DNA from: DASQVO01 sp035640715
Lineage (GTDB): Bacteria > Actinomycetota > Actinomycetes > Streptosporangiales > Streptosporangiaceae
Assembly (NCBI GenBank): GCA_035640715.1
Contig: DASQVO010000072.1
Location: 1-23,001, forward strand
Reading direction: 5' to 3'
Length of the DNA stretch: 23,001 nucleotides
The translations under genes and the position numbers were made by a program. The notes beneath the pieces are model-generated. The model was not told the DNA's origin, searched no databases, and saw nothing but the letters and a program-made list of their open reading frames with translations. Every line of letters begins with the position of its first letter. Within the stretch, counting starts at the first letter, position 1. Below are positions 15,863-23,001 of this stretch, in pieces.

Positions 15863-15957
15863 CTAACCACCAGGGGCCACCTCTACCGCTCGGCGTGCCC
15901 GGTTCGCGGAGGCACGTCGCCCATGCAGCCGGGCGCACAGGGACGTGAGGATCTCCA
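15863..15957 (-). pseudogene. tnpA (IS607 serine recombinase) C-terminal fragment
   Basis: The segment reads MEILTSLCARLHGRRASANR and ends with a short Ala/Arg tail at a TAG (15863-15865). IS607-type TnpA proteins in actinomycetes end in a closely similar helix (a VLTSxCARLYGRRSARNRA-like signature). The catalytic serine, the resolvase fold and the MerR-like DNA-binding domain are not present upstream. The fragment is in the same reading frame as the tnpB piece that follows its stop. Confidence 0.7.
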
Positions 15958-16108
15958 TGCGCCCACTATCGCAGCCAGGTCCGACATTTACCGCCGCCTT
16001 CCGGCCGGTGACTGGTGATCATCAGAGCACGCCATCGTCTACCAGGCCACCAGCAGTTAACAACCCACTGGGTGTGATATCCGCTGCCACGCCTAGACTC
16101 TCATGCAT

Positions 16109-16801
16109 ATGGCCGTCCAGATCTCGCCAAGCATCCTGTCCGCGGATTTCGCCCGGCTCGCCGATGAGGCCAAAGCCGTCTCGGGCGCCGCGGACTGGCT
16201 GCACGTGGATGTCATGGACAACCACTTCGTGCCGAACCTCACTCTCGGCCTGCCGGTCGTCGAATCGCTGCTCAAGCATGTGAGCCTGCCGGTCGACTGC
16301 CATCTGATGATCGAGGACCCTGACCGGTGGGCGCCCGGATACGCGGAAGCGGGCGCGCGGAATGTGACGATCCACGCTGAGGCCGTGAAGTCGCCGGTCA
16401 GGACGCTGCGTGCGATCCGGGCCGCCGGTGCCCGCGCTGGCCTGGCGGTCAACCCGGCGACACCGGTGGAACCCTACGCCGACCTGCTGCCCGAGGTAGA
16501 CATGCTGCTGCTGATGACGGTCGAGCCCGGATTCGGCGGCCAGCGGTTCCTCGACATCGTGATGCCGAAGCTGCGGCGTGCCCGGGCCATGGTCAAGGCG
16601 CACGGCGGCGCGGTGTGGCTTCAGGTGGACGGCGGCGTGAGCGAGGAGACCATCGAGCGGTGCGCTGAGGCGGGAGCCGACGTGTTCGTGGCCGGCTCGG
16701 CCGTCTACTCGGCCAGTGACCCGGCCCGCGCCGTCCAGTCCCTGCGGGTCCAGGCCGAGCGGGCCACGGCCCATGCCGCCTGGGCCCGCGAGCCGGGCTG
16801 A
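16109..16801 (+). CDS. rpe: Ribulose-phosphate 3-epimerase
   Basis: The enzyme interconverts ribulose-5-phosphate and xylulose-5-phosphate in the pentose phosphate pathway. The TIM-barrel signatures are all present: SPSILSADF at the start, metal ligands His32 and Asp34 in LHVDVMDNHFVPN, CHLMIEDP (His65), the loop MTVEPGFGGQ that closes over substrate, and Asp174 in VDGGV. The phosphate-binding end AGADVFVAGSAVY is intact. Two in-frame ATGs, at 16103 and 16109, are equally plausible; I use the second, which gives 230 residues, the normal size. rpe is usually near fmt and rsmB in actinobacteria. Here about 8.2 kb of signalling and mobile DNA separates them. Confidence 0.95.
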   Translation: MAVQISPSILSADFARLADEAKAVSGAADWLHVDVMDNHFVPNLTLGLPVVESLLKHVSLPVDCHLMIEDPDRWAPGYAEAGARNVTIHAEAVKSPVRTLRAIRAAGARAGLAVNPATPVEPYADLLPEVDMLLLMTVEPGFGGQRFLDIVMPKLRRARAMVKAHGGAVWLQVDGGVSEETIERCAEAGADVFVAGSAVYSASDPARAVQSLRVQAERATAHAAWAREPG

Positions 16802-16813
16802 GCATGAGCCCAG

Positions 16814-16828
16814 CGGTCAGCAGGACCG
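16814..16828. terminator. Small hairpin between convergent rpe and XRE regulator
   Basis: CGGTC (16814-16818), loop AGCAG, GACCG (16824-16828) lies in the 31-bp gap between two converging genes. A 5-bp stem without a U-tract is weak evidence. Confidence 0.25.
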
Positions 16829-16832
16829 TGAG

Positions 16833-17753
16833 TCAGGTCTCCGCGAGGATGCGGCGGAGCACCTCCCTGCTCGACGCTGGCGGTTCAGCCTCCGTTGCCA
16901 GCCGGTTCAGCACGCTCCAGTAGTGGGCGGTTTCCGCCGGCCTGGTCGTGGACAACGCGCTGTCGAGTTGTTCAAGGTAAACAAAGTCGGGAAGCCCGTC
17001 CTGGGCGAAGCGCAGGAACGTGATGGGACCGCCCGCTGCCGCGTGGCCGCCGAGCCGGAACGGCATGACCTGGATGGTGGTGTGGCCAGACTCGGCATTT
17101 TCTGCGATGTCGATAAGGTGCTGAATCTGCGCGCGCATGGTGGCTGCGCCGCCCACCGGGCGGCGCAGCGCAGTCTCGTCGATGACGGTCCAGAGGCGCG
17201 GCGGGCAGAGCTGGTACTGACGCAGGAGCCGCTGGCGCTCCATCCGCAGGCTCACCCGCCGGCCCACCTCCTCACCCGATGCCGTCTCATGACCGAGGCG
17301 GATCACGGCGCGGGCGTAGCCTGAGGTCTGCAGCAGGCCGGGAACGAACTGCACCTCGTACATACGGATCAGGCTGGCGGCCTGTTCCAGCCCCAGGCAC
17401 TGCTCATACCAGGCAGGAACCAGGTCGCCGTACTCATGCCACCAAGCGGGCCTGTTGGCTTCCTCGGCCAAGGCAAGCAGCGAGGCCCGTTCAGCCTTGC
17501 CGGAAAGCCCGTACAGCGTGAGCAGGTCCCCGATATCCCGTGTCTTGCAACCCGTCCTGCCCAGCTCAAGGCGGCTAATTTTCGACGCGGACGCGCGGAT
17601 CGAGCCGGCGGCATCCTCACGTGAGACGCCTGCCTCCTCACGTAGCTGGCGGAGCTGCGTACCCAGCAGAATGCGTGCCACGGTAGGCTCGGCGTGCTGA
17701 GGGCCAGCCATCCCCGTCTCACCCGTACCAATCGTCTCTTGCGTCGTGGCCAC
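16833..17753 (-). CDS. XRE-family helix-turn-helix regulator with DUF5753 (Scr1-type)
   Basis: Residues about 25-85 form an XRE helix-turn-helix (LLGTQLRQLREEAGVSREDA, then SASKISRLELGRTG). The remainder (about 105-300) is a DUF5753 domain, with the typical signatures ASLIRMYEVQFVPGLLQTSGYA, ERQRLL, VIDETALRRPVGG, TTIQVMPF and FVYLEQLDSAL. These proteins are very abundant in actinomycetes and are normally encoded beside a small DUF397 protein, the pair behaving like an antitoxin-like regulator and its partner. No DUF397 gene is visible on either side here: rpe lies downstream and a methyltransferase relic upstream. Both the GTG at 17753 and an in-frame ATG at 17711 are possible starts, and the helix-turn-helix is intact with either. 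Confidence 0.9.
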   Translation of the reverse strand: MATTQETIGTGETGMAGPQHAEPTVARILLGTQLRQLREEAGVSREDAAGSIRASASKISRLELGRTGCKTRDIGDLLTLYGLSGKAERASLLALAEEANRPAWWHEYGDLVPAWYEQCLGLEQAASLIRMYEVQFVPGLLQTSGYARAVIRLGHETASGEEVGRRVSLRMERQRLLRQYQLCPPRLWTVIDETALRRPVGGAATMRAQIQHLIDIAENAESGHTTIQVMPFRLGGHAAAGGPITFLRFAQDGLPDFVYLEQLDSALSTTRPAETAHYWSVLNRLATEAEPPASSREVLRRILAET

Positions 17754-17885
17754 CTTTTACCCCCGGTGCCGGATAATCTGCGTGGCATGTCCGGTATGGT
17801 CTCATCTCGCAGTGGCCCGCGTCAGGTAAATACCCTGGCTCGGTAATTAATTTTTTCTGCCGCTGGTTAATGTTCCGGGAATGTG

Positions 17886-18165
17886 CTAACGAAACGCGCT
17901 GGTAACATCAGCGTTCGTGCTGGCGAGGTCCACGATCGCAGGGAAGCTCTTCGCGTATTCGGCCCCGGCCACGTGGTCGGCAGGATAGTTGTCCTTGCCC
18001 AGCCAGTAATTCCAGATACGGGCCGGCTCTAAGGGCCACCGCCATCCGGCGCATCCGCACTGCTCAGCGCATATTAGGGTGCTCGGCAGTCAGCGATTCC
18101 GGCCCGCCCCGCCCCGCGTCCCGCCTCGCTGGGCGCGGTGCCCGAACATGACCGCGCTTTTCCAT
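17886..18165 (-). pseudogene. Relic of a DUF574 / SAV2177-family SAM-dependent methyltransferase
   Basis: The minus strand reads EPARIWNYWLGKDNYPADHV and then KSFPAIVDLAS before a stop at 17886-17888. This is the N-terminal signature of the actinobacterial DUF574 methyltransferase family (normally ARxYDYWLGGKDN, then FPxIVxxARANRAFL). One Gly of LGG is missing, and the protein stops about 45 residues in, before the SAM-binding core. Upstream, in a different frame, an ATG at 18163-18165 has a perfect AAGGAGG Shine-Dalgarno 8 bases before it and opens a 33-residue frame (MEKRGHVRAP...) ending at 18064. The simplest reading is one gene whose original start survives but which has suffered a frameshift and a 3' truncation. 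A genuine 33-residue peptide gene is the alternative. The rest of the 17754-18312 gap shows no gene. Confidence 0.65.
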
Positions 18166-18312
18166 ACGAATCGCCTCCTTCTGGGCCCATAATGTTGGCT
18201 TGGCCGTCTCCTTGATGTCGCCATGGGTTCCGGCACCGGCCCTATGGTCACGCGCCAGGACTGCCCGGCGGTGTCGCTGGGTGGCAAAGGAAAGAGGGAG
18301 AGGGAGGGAGAC

Positions 18313-20754
18313 ATGCGACAGCATCGCTACCGGCGTGTGATGGCGGGCCGTGCCGCTGCCGTCACCGGGTGCCTATCATTGCTCGGCGGAATCATCGTGG
18401 CCAACACGGCCACTTATAGCGCGGCAGCCACCCATAGCGCGGCGGTCACCCAGGCCGCAGCGGCCGAAACTGGCTGCCACCTAGGCAACGGCGTCAAGCA
18501 CGTCGTTCAGCTCACGTTCGACAATGTGCACTTCTTCCGTGACAACCCGAACGTCCCGTCAGACCTGCAGATGATGCCGAACCTCCTCAATTTCTTTGAG
18601 GGAAACGGCACCTTCCTGTCGAACAACCACACGCCGCTGATCGCGCACACGGGCGACGACCTGCTGACCACCTTCACCGGCCTGTACGGTGACCGGCACG
18701 GGATGCCGGTCTCCAACTCCTACCAGGCCTACAACGCCGGCGGGACGACCGATCCGGCCGGGTCCTTCGCCTACTGGACCGACCCGGTCTACGACACGGC
18801 CAAGACCCCGAACCCCGGCCATGACACGAACCCGTCGCTCGTCTACTCGGCGACCCCGCCGGCCACGACCACGCCCGCACCGAAGCCGGACACGGTGACC
18901 CCCGCTCCGTGGGTTCCTTTCACCCGGGCCGGGTGCGACGTGGGTGAGGTCGGCACGGTGAACCAGGACCTGGAGAACACCGCGGTGGACATCCCCAAGG
19001 TCTTCGGCGCCAATTCGCCCGAGGCCCAGCAGCTCGCCGCTGACACCGACTCCTACAAGGACGCCGAGACCGCCGACTACGTGGGCATCGCGGTGCACTG
19101 CGCCCAGCAGAACACGTTCTGCGCGACGGCCAAGGGCGTCAAATTCGGGCAGACCAGCGCCACCCCGACCGCGGTCTCCGACCTGCTCCCCGGCGAGCCC
19201 GGCGGCTACAGCGGCTACCAGGCGCTCTTCGGCCACCGGTACGTCGCCCCGCAGCTCGGCGCGGGCACCGCGAACCTGACCCGGGATGGCTACCAGGTGA
19301 CGAACGCGGCCGGGAACCTCGTGGACCTGAACGGCAACCAGATCAACGGCGCCTACCTGACCAACCACCCCGGCTTCCCCGGGTTCGGCCCCATCAACGC
19401 CTCGCAGACGCTCGCCTACGTGTCCGACATGCTGGAGTCCGGCCTCCCCGTGGTCAACGGCTATATCGCCGATGTCCACGGCAACCAGCACATCCCCGGC
19501 CTGTCGGCGTGCGCCGGCGCCCCGTCCGCGCTCGGCAGCGGCAGCCCCTGCTATGTCGCGCAGGCGCAGTACTACAACCAGGCGTTCGGCGAGTTCTTCA
19601 AGCGGCTCGCCGCGGAGGGGATCACCACGAAGAACACGCTGTTCCTGGTCAGCACCGACGAGGGCGACCACCAGGCGGGCGCCAACGTGGGACGCGCCGT
19701 CCAGCCGACCCCGGCCAACTGCGACGGCGCGACGGTGAGCGGCACCACGGTGACCCCGGACGTGGCGTGCACCTACCCGGCGGGATCGTTCGGTGAGCTG
19801 GCCGGCAACCTCACCGGGCTGCTCGCCACCCAGAAGAACGACACGACCCCGTTCACCCTGGAAAGCGACACGGCTCCCGAGTTCTACGTGACCGGCCAGC
19901 CGGCGCCGGACGCCCCGCAGGTGCGCACGCTGGAGCGGGACGTGGCCGGGCTGACGGCGGCGAACCCGTACACGGGCACGACGCAGGACATCACCAACTA
20001 CCTGGCCGACCCCACCGAAGAGGCCATCCTGCACATGGTGAACGCCGACCCGGCCCGGACGCCGACGTTCGCCATGTTCGCCAAGCCCGACTACTACCTG
20101 AGCACCGGACCGGCGTCGTGCAGCGGCTCCTGCGTCACCCAGAACACCGGCTACGGGTGGGATCACGGTGACTATGCCGCCGAGATCAACACGAACTGGC
20201 TCGGCATCGCCGGGCCGGGCGTCGCGCACCTCGGCCTGGACGGCACCGCCGCGAACGCCGGCCCGAGCTCGGCGGGCCCGGACAGCGGCCAGGTGACGGT
20301 GCCCGGCAGCGGCACCACCGGCACCTGGATGGACGAGACCGACATCCGGCCGACCCTGCTGTACCTGGCGGGACTGCGGGACGACTACCAGTCCGACGGG
20401 CGGGTCGTCACGCAGATCCTCACCCACCCGAACCAGGCGCTCCGGCCGGCCGAGGTGACCGCGCTCGGGGCCTGCTACAAGCAGCTCAATTCCAGCGTCG
20501 GCGAGTTCGGCACGGCCACGCTCCAGGCCGCCACCAAAGCCATGGAGAGCAGCAGTTCCGGCGACGCCACCTACCGGAACACCGACCGCGCGCTGTCCGC
20601 GCTGGAGCAGGCCCGCGATCACCTCGCGACGGCGATCAAGAGCGAGCTGTCCGCCGCCGCCTACGGGAACCAGCCGGTGCGCGGCGTCGGCGCCCAGACG
20701 GTCGCCTGCCAGGCGATCATCCGTTCCGCGGAGCACCTCGCGGCGGCATCCTGA
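18313..20754 (+). CDS. Secreted alkaline-phosphatase-superfamily protein
   Basis: An 813-residue exported protein. Residues 1-50 are a long signal peptide: basic MRQHRYRRVMAGR, a hydrophobic core VTGCLSLLGGIIVA, and an Ala-rich cleavage zone. The mature part fits the alkaline phosphatase / phosphodiesterase superfamily. FDNVHF (69-74) is a likely metal-ligand strand. TTFTGLYGDRHGMPVSN (119-135) resembles the phosphodiesterase nucleophile-Thr motif. VSTDEGDHQ has D449, D452 and H453 as candidate ligands, and GWDHGDYAAEIN has D617 and H618 followed by GIAGPGV. Substrate is unknown; phosphate or sulfate ester hydrolysis outside the cell is inferred. The ATG at 18313 is preceded by GGGAGGGAG and is clearly the start. 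A Ser/Ala-rich helical C-terminus follows the catalytic domain. It stands alone, with the next gene convergent. Confidence 0.85.
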   Translation: MRQHRYRRVMAGRAAAVTGCLSLLGGIIVANTATYSAAATHSAAVTQAAAAETGCHLGNGVKHVVQLTFDNVHFFRDNPNVPSDLQMMPNLLNFFEGNGTFLSNNHTPLIAHTGDDLLTTFTGLYGDRHGMPVSNSYQAYNAGGTTDPAGSFAYWTDPVYDTAKTPNPGHDTNPSLVYSATPPATTTPAPKPDTVTPAPWVPFTRAGCDVGEVGTVNQDLENTAVDIPKVFGANSPEAQQLAADTDSYKDAETADYVGIAVHCAQQNTFCATAKGVKFGQTSATPTAVSDLLPGEPGGYSGYQALFGHRYVAPQLGAGTANLTRDGYQVTNAAGNLVDLNGNQINGAYLTNHPGFPGFGPINASQTLAYVSDMLESGLPVVNGYIADVHGNQHIPGLSACAGAPSALGSGSPCYVAQAQYYNQAFGEFFKRLAAEGITTKNTLFLVSTDEGDHQAGANVGRAVQPTPANCDGATVSGTTVTPDVACTYPAGSFGELAGNLTGLLATQKNDTTPFTLESDTAPEFYVTGQPAPDAPQVRTLERDVAGLTAANPYTGTTQDITNYLADPTEEAILHMVNADPARTPTFAMFAKPDYYLSTGPASCSGSCVTQNTGYGWDHGDYAAEINTNWLGIAGPGVAHLGLDGTAANAGPSSAGPDSGQVTVPGSGTTGTWMDETDIRPTLLYLAGLRDDYQSDGRVVTQILTHPNQALRPAEVTALGACYKQLNSSVGEFGTATLQAATKAMESSSSGDATYRNTDRALSALEQARDHLATAIKSELSAAAYGNQPVRGVGAQTVACQAIIRSAEHLAAAS

Positions 20755-20789
20755 AAGAAAGTCATTTAGCCGAACGAGAGCGGGCGCGC

Positions 20790-20882
20790 CTAGATAAGCG
20801 CGCTGTCAAGCTCGGTCCGGTGCTCCACGACCCAGTCGTAGGAGCGCCGGACCGAGCTGAACCGTTCAGGCGTGCCCGGCAT
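20790..20882 (-). other. Possible 30-residue ORF overlapping a long hairpin
   Basis: An ATG at 20882 opens a 30-residue frame (MPGTPERFSSVRRSYDWVVE, then a short acidic tail) ending at 20790. The residue mix looks protein-like, but no ribosome-binding site is seen and most of it lies on the 50-nt inverted repeat. It may be chance, or the C-terminal relic of a lost gene. The rest of the 20755-20972 gap has no other gene I can support. Confidence 0.2.
20809..20858. terminator. 50-nt near-perfect hairpin between convergent genes
   Basis: The left arm AGCTCGGTCCGGTGCTCC plus ACGAC (20809-20831), loop CCA, and right arm GTCGT plus GGAGCGCCGGACCGAGCT (20835-20858) form 23 pairs, with one G-T wobble and one bulged A at 20840. 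It sits between the converging secreted-phosphatase and epimerase genes, so a bidirectional terminator is likely. It is longer than needed for that, and there is no U-tract. Confidence 0.55.
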
Positions 20883-20972
20883 CGGCTGTTCCCGTGTGCT
20901 CGGTCATGGCCTGGGTGCCGATGACGGCCAGGAGCTTCAACTTTCTCGCCGGCCACGTCCGGCGCCCCGTGT

Positions 20973-21968
20973 TCAGCGGACCGTATAAACGCCGGTCGAG
21001 GTGGCGTGGTAGCCCTTGGCCCCGATGGCCAGGGCGAGCGGGCTGCGCGGGTCCTCGCCGGCCTTGAGCCGGTCGAGCAGGTGGCGGAAGTCGTAATGCG
21101 GCGTCCAGCCCAGGACGTCCCGGGCCCGGTCATTGACGTAGACCCGGTCGATCCGGGGGAACATGGCCCAGCCGCGCCGGGCGTACTCCGCCTCCTGATC
21201 CGGGAACAGCCGGCGCACCACGGCCGGGGCGTCCTCCCGCAGTTCGGCCAGGTCGCCGGGGGTGAACGGCGTGGTCGCGCTGACGATGAACCTGCCGAAC
21301 CCGATCTCGGGGGCCCGCGCCATGGCCAGCAGATGCGCGTCGGCCACATCCTGGATGTCGGCCCGGCGGTAGAGGTACTCGTTGGCCTTGATGTTCGCGT
21401 CGGCGTAGGCGGCGCGGACGTCGCCGGCGTCATCGGGTTCCGGGAAGAACCGGGAGGTCCGCAGGACGACCACCGGCAGCCCGCTCTCCTGGTGGATGAT
21501 CTCGCACAGATTCTCCGCCGCTGTCTTCGTCACACCGTAGATGTTGCGGGGCACCGGCGTGACGTCCTCGGTGATCCAGGCGGCCGGTGCGCCGGGCGGG
21601 GAAGTCAGCACCCGGCCGAATGCGCTCGTGCTGCTGGTGAACACGAAGCTACCGACACCGGCCGCGGCCGCCTCCTCCAGCAGCGTCAGCGTCCCGGTGA
21701 TGTTGGTGTCCACGAACGCCTGCTTGCCGTGCGAGCCCACGTGCGGTTTGTGCAGCGTCGCCGTGTGCAGGACGGCTTTCACGCCGGCGAGATGATCCCG
21801 CACCAGGGGCCGGTCGGCGATGGAGCCGACGATGGTCGTGTACGGCGATTGGAGTACGTCCAGGCCGGCGACGTGGTAATCATTGGCGCGCAGCACGCGG
21901 ACGAGCGCCTCACCGAGATGCCCGGCACTCCCTGTCACCAGGGCCTTGGCGCGTGCCATAGTGGCCAC
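20973..21968 (-). CDS. NAD-dependent epimerase/dehydratase (extended SDR)
   Basis: A Rossmann-fold enzyme of the extended short-chain dehydrogenase family, related to UDP-sugar epimerases and dehydratases. The cofactor loop VTGSAGHLG (11-19) and the acidic D37 of GLDVL point to NAD rather than NADP. TSSTSAFG (111-118) supplies the catalytic Ser/Thr, and Tyr144 with Lys148 form YGVTK. The substrate region contains VVVLRTSRFFPEPDD and ends with GWTPHYDFRHLLDRLKAG, typical of the family C-terminus. At 331 residues the length is normal. An ATG at 21959 is an alternative start. The substrate cannot be read from sequence. The gene is divergent from the desaturase gene and convergent with the secreted phosphatase gene, with no pathway partner visible. 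Confidence 0.9.
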   Translation of the reverse strand: MATMARAKALVTGSAGHLGEALVRVLRANDYHVAGLDVLQSPYTTIVGSIADRPLVRDHLAGVKAVLHTATLHKPHVGSHGKQAFVDTNITGTLTLLEEAAAAGVGSFVFTSSTSAFGRVLTSPPGAPAAWITEDVTPVPRNIYGVTKTAAENLCEIIHQESGLPVVVLRTSRFFPEPDDAGDVRAAYADANIKANEYLYRRADIQDVADAHLLAMARAPEIGFGRFIVSATTPFTPGDLAELREDAPAVVRRLFPDQEAEYARRGWAMFPRIDRVYVNDRARDVLGWTPHYDFRHLLDRLKAGEDPRSPLALAIGAKGYHATSTGVYTVR

Positions 21969-22140
21969 GATAAGGGGCGCCGCCTGCGGCGGGAATCCGT
22001 TTTACGGCGGTACGAGGGCTGCCCCCGGCTCCGCCGAGTGTCCGTCTCCGCTTTGGGTGGCCGTGCGGTGCTGTTCCCGCGCTGGTCAGATCCGGCGCCT
22101 ATGCTGTGCGTGGCCAGCCCGCGAGCCCCAGGAGCCCATA

Positions 22141-23001
22141 GTGCTAACCCGCCCGAACACTGCGCCGCGCGGCAGCGAGTACGCCGTGCTGTCCCGCCAG
22201 GTGAAGCAGGCGGGACTGCTGGACCGCCAGTTGCGGTACTACGGCTGGAAAATCACGATCACCGGCGCGGCGCTGGCGGCCGGCTGGACCGCGTTCGCCC
22301 TCATCGGCAACTCGTGGTGGCAGCTGGCCATTGCCACGTTCCTGGCCATCGTCTTCGCCCAGATCGGCTTTCTCGGCCATGACGCCGGGCACCGGCAGAT
22401 CTTCCGCTCACGGCAGCCCAATTACCTCCTCGGCATCGTATGCGGCAACCTCGCCATCGGCCTCAGCTATGGCTGGTGGGTCAGCAAGCACAACCGGCAC
22501 CATGCTCACCCCAACACGGAGGACGTGGACCCCGACATCATGATCAGCGTGCTGGCCTTCTCCAGTGGCCGCGCGCGGGCCAGCTCAGGGCTACGGCGGC
22601 TGATCTTCCGTTACCAGGCCTACCTGCTGATCCCGATGATGTGCTTCGAAGCGGTCAGCCTGCACACGTCCAGCATCCGCGCGGTAACGCGGCGCGCCTG
22701 CCGTCACCGGGCCTGGGAGGCGGTGCCGCTCGCCGTGCATTTCGCCGGCTACCTCACCGCCGTCTTCCTGGTGCTCTCGCCAGTCAAGGCCCTGGCTTTC
22801 ATTCTGGTCCAGCAGGGCCTGTTCGGCTTGTACCTGAGCTGCTCCTTCGCCCCCAACCATAAGGGGATGCCGGTCCTGAGCTCAGACGACAGGACCGATT
22901 TCCTCCGCCGCCAGGTGCTCACTTCACGCAACGTCCGTGGCGGCTGGCTCACTGACTTCGCCCTGGGCGGCCTGAACTACCAGATCGAGCACCACCTGTT
23001 C
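22141..23001 (+). CDS. Membrane fatty-acid desaturase (3' end outside window)
   Basis: A di-iron membrane desaturase that introduces a double bond into acyl-CoA or lipid-bound fatty acids. All three histidine boxes are visible: HDAGH (80-84), HNRHH (117-121) and QIEHH (281-285), the last two residues before the window edge being LF. Hydrophobic helices lie about 44-75, 92-108, 160-172 and 200-235. The QIEHH form of the third box is typical of the linoleoyl-CoA / delta-type branch found in actinomycetes. The GTG at 22141 is chosen because AGGAG lies 6 bases upstream. The 287 codons seen are open to the right edge, and only about 50-70 residues should be missing. Electron-transfer partners are not in view. 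Confidence 0.93.
   Translation, partial: MLTRPNTAPRGSEYAVLSRQVKQAGLLDRQLRYYGWKITITGAALAAGWTAFALIGNSWWQLAIATFLAIVFAQIGFLGHDAGHRQIFRSRQPNYLLGIVCGNLAIGLSYGWWVSKHNRHHAHPNTEDVDPDIMISVLAFSSGRARASSGLRRLIFRYQAYLLIPMMCFEAVSLHTSSIRAVTRRACRHRAWEAVPLAVHFAGYLTAVFLVLSPVKALAFILVQQGLFGLYLSCSFAPNHKGMPVLSSDDRTDFLRRQVLTSRNVRGGWLTDFALGGLNYQIEHHLF

Larger units (their letters stand above)
15623..15957 (-). mobile_element. Remnant of an IS607-family transposon (tnpA tail + internal tnpB piece)
   Basis: Two minus-strand fragments occur in the order expected for IS607: the C-terminal end of the serine recombinase TnpA, then a central piece of TnpB. The catalytic N-terminal part of TnpA, the first part of TnpB and the RuvC active-site half of TnpB are all missing. 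The element is therefore dead and cannot move itself. Terminal boundaries and target duplication cannot be fixed by eye. The flanks 15536-15622 and 15958-16102 hold no recognisable gene. Confidence 0.75.

Noticed and set aside
18559..20736. A 725-codon minus-strand open frame over the secreted phosphatase gene
   Set aside because: It is a repetitive Val/Gly/Arg composition with no start signal or motif. The plus strand has a signal peptide, a Shine-Dalgarno and family motifs.
22006..22140. Promoter of the desaturase gene with TATGCT near 22100
   Set aside because: The nearest -35-like hexamer is about 20 bases away and poor. The match is not better than chance in this sequence.
21006..22382. 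A 458-codon plus-strand frame across the epimerase and into the desaturase
   Set aside because: It conflicts with two genes that have clear catalytic motifs, and its translation has no recognisable domain.

Overview
The window comes from a very high-GC actinomycete. The evidence is strong G/C bias at third codon positions, frequent GTG starts, an Rv2175c-type DNA-binding protein, a helicase-dead actinobacterial PriA, an XRE-DUF5753 regulator and a relic of the actinobacteria-specific DUF574 (SAV2177) methyltransferase family. A filamentous lineage such as Streptosporangiales is my best guess. Nothing in the sequence fixes the genus.

Layout. (1) 1-7872, plus strand: a housekeeping block. It holds the tail of an unrecognised gene, an Rv2175c-like regulator, priA, a conserved gene of unknown function with helical-repeat character, def, fmt and rsmB. 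def, fmt and rsmB act together in formyl-methionine metabolism and rRNA modification. (2) 7980-13981: a signalling module. A decayed HATPase-GAF-PP2C phosphatase gene on the minus strand is divergent from a large soluble poly-HAMP hybrid histidine kinase, which is followed by a single-receiver response regulator. The layout and domains resemble the osaC / osaA-osaB osmoadaptation locus of Streptomyces, but here the osaC-like partner has a frameshift and a large internal deletion. (3) 13976-15957, minus strand: a four-helix membrane protein, a DUF2786 protein and the wreck of an IS607-family transposon (tnpA tail plus an internal tnpB piece) flanked by two strong hairpins. (4) 16103-16801: rpe, which I would expect close to fmt-rsmB. 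Regions 2 and 3 (about 8.2 kb) therefore look like an insertion into a conserved housekeeping neighbourhood. (5) 16833-18165, minus strand: an XRE-DUF5753 regulator with no visible DUF397 partner, and a DUF574 methyltransferase relic that keeps a perfect Shine-Dalgarno. (6) 18313-23001: a secreted alkaline-phosphatase-superfamily protein, a 50-nt near-perfect hairpin, an extended-SDR epimerase/dehydratase, and a membrane fatty-acid desaturase that runs off the right edge.

The strongest non-routine observations are the osa-like module with its broken phosphatase arm, the higher-order 552-bp alternation of HAMP repeats inside the kinase gene, and three gene relics (spoIIE-like, IS607 and DUF574) that are easy to miss. 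I found no CRISPR array, tRNA or rRNA gene, and nothing I could defend as a wholly new system.
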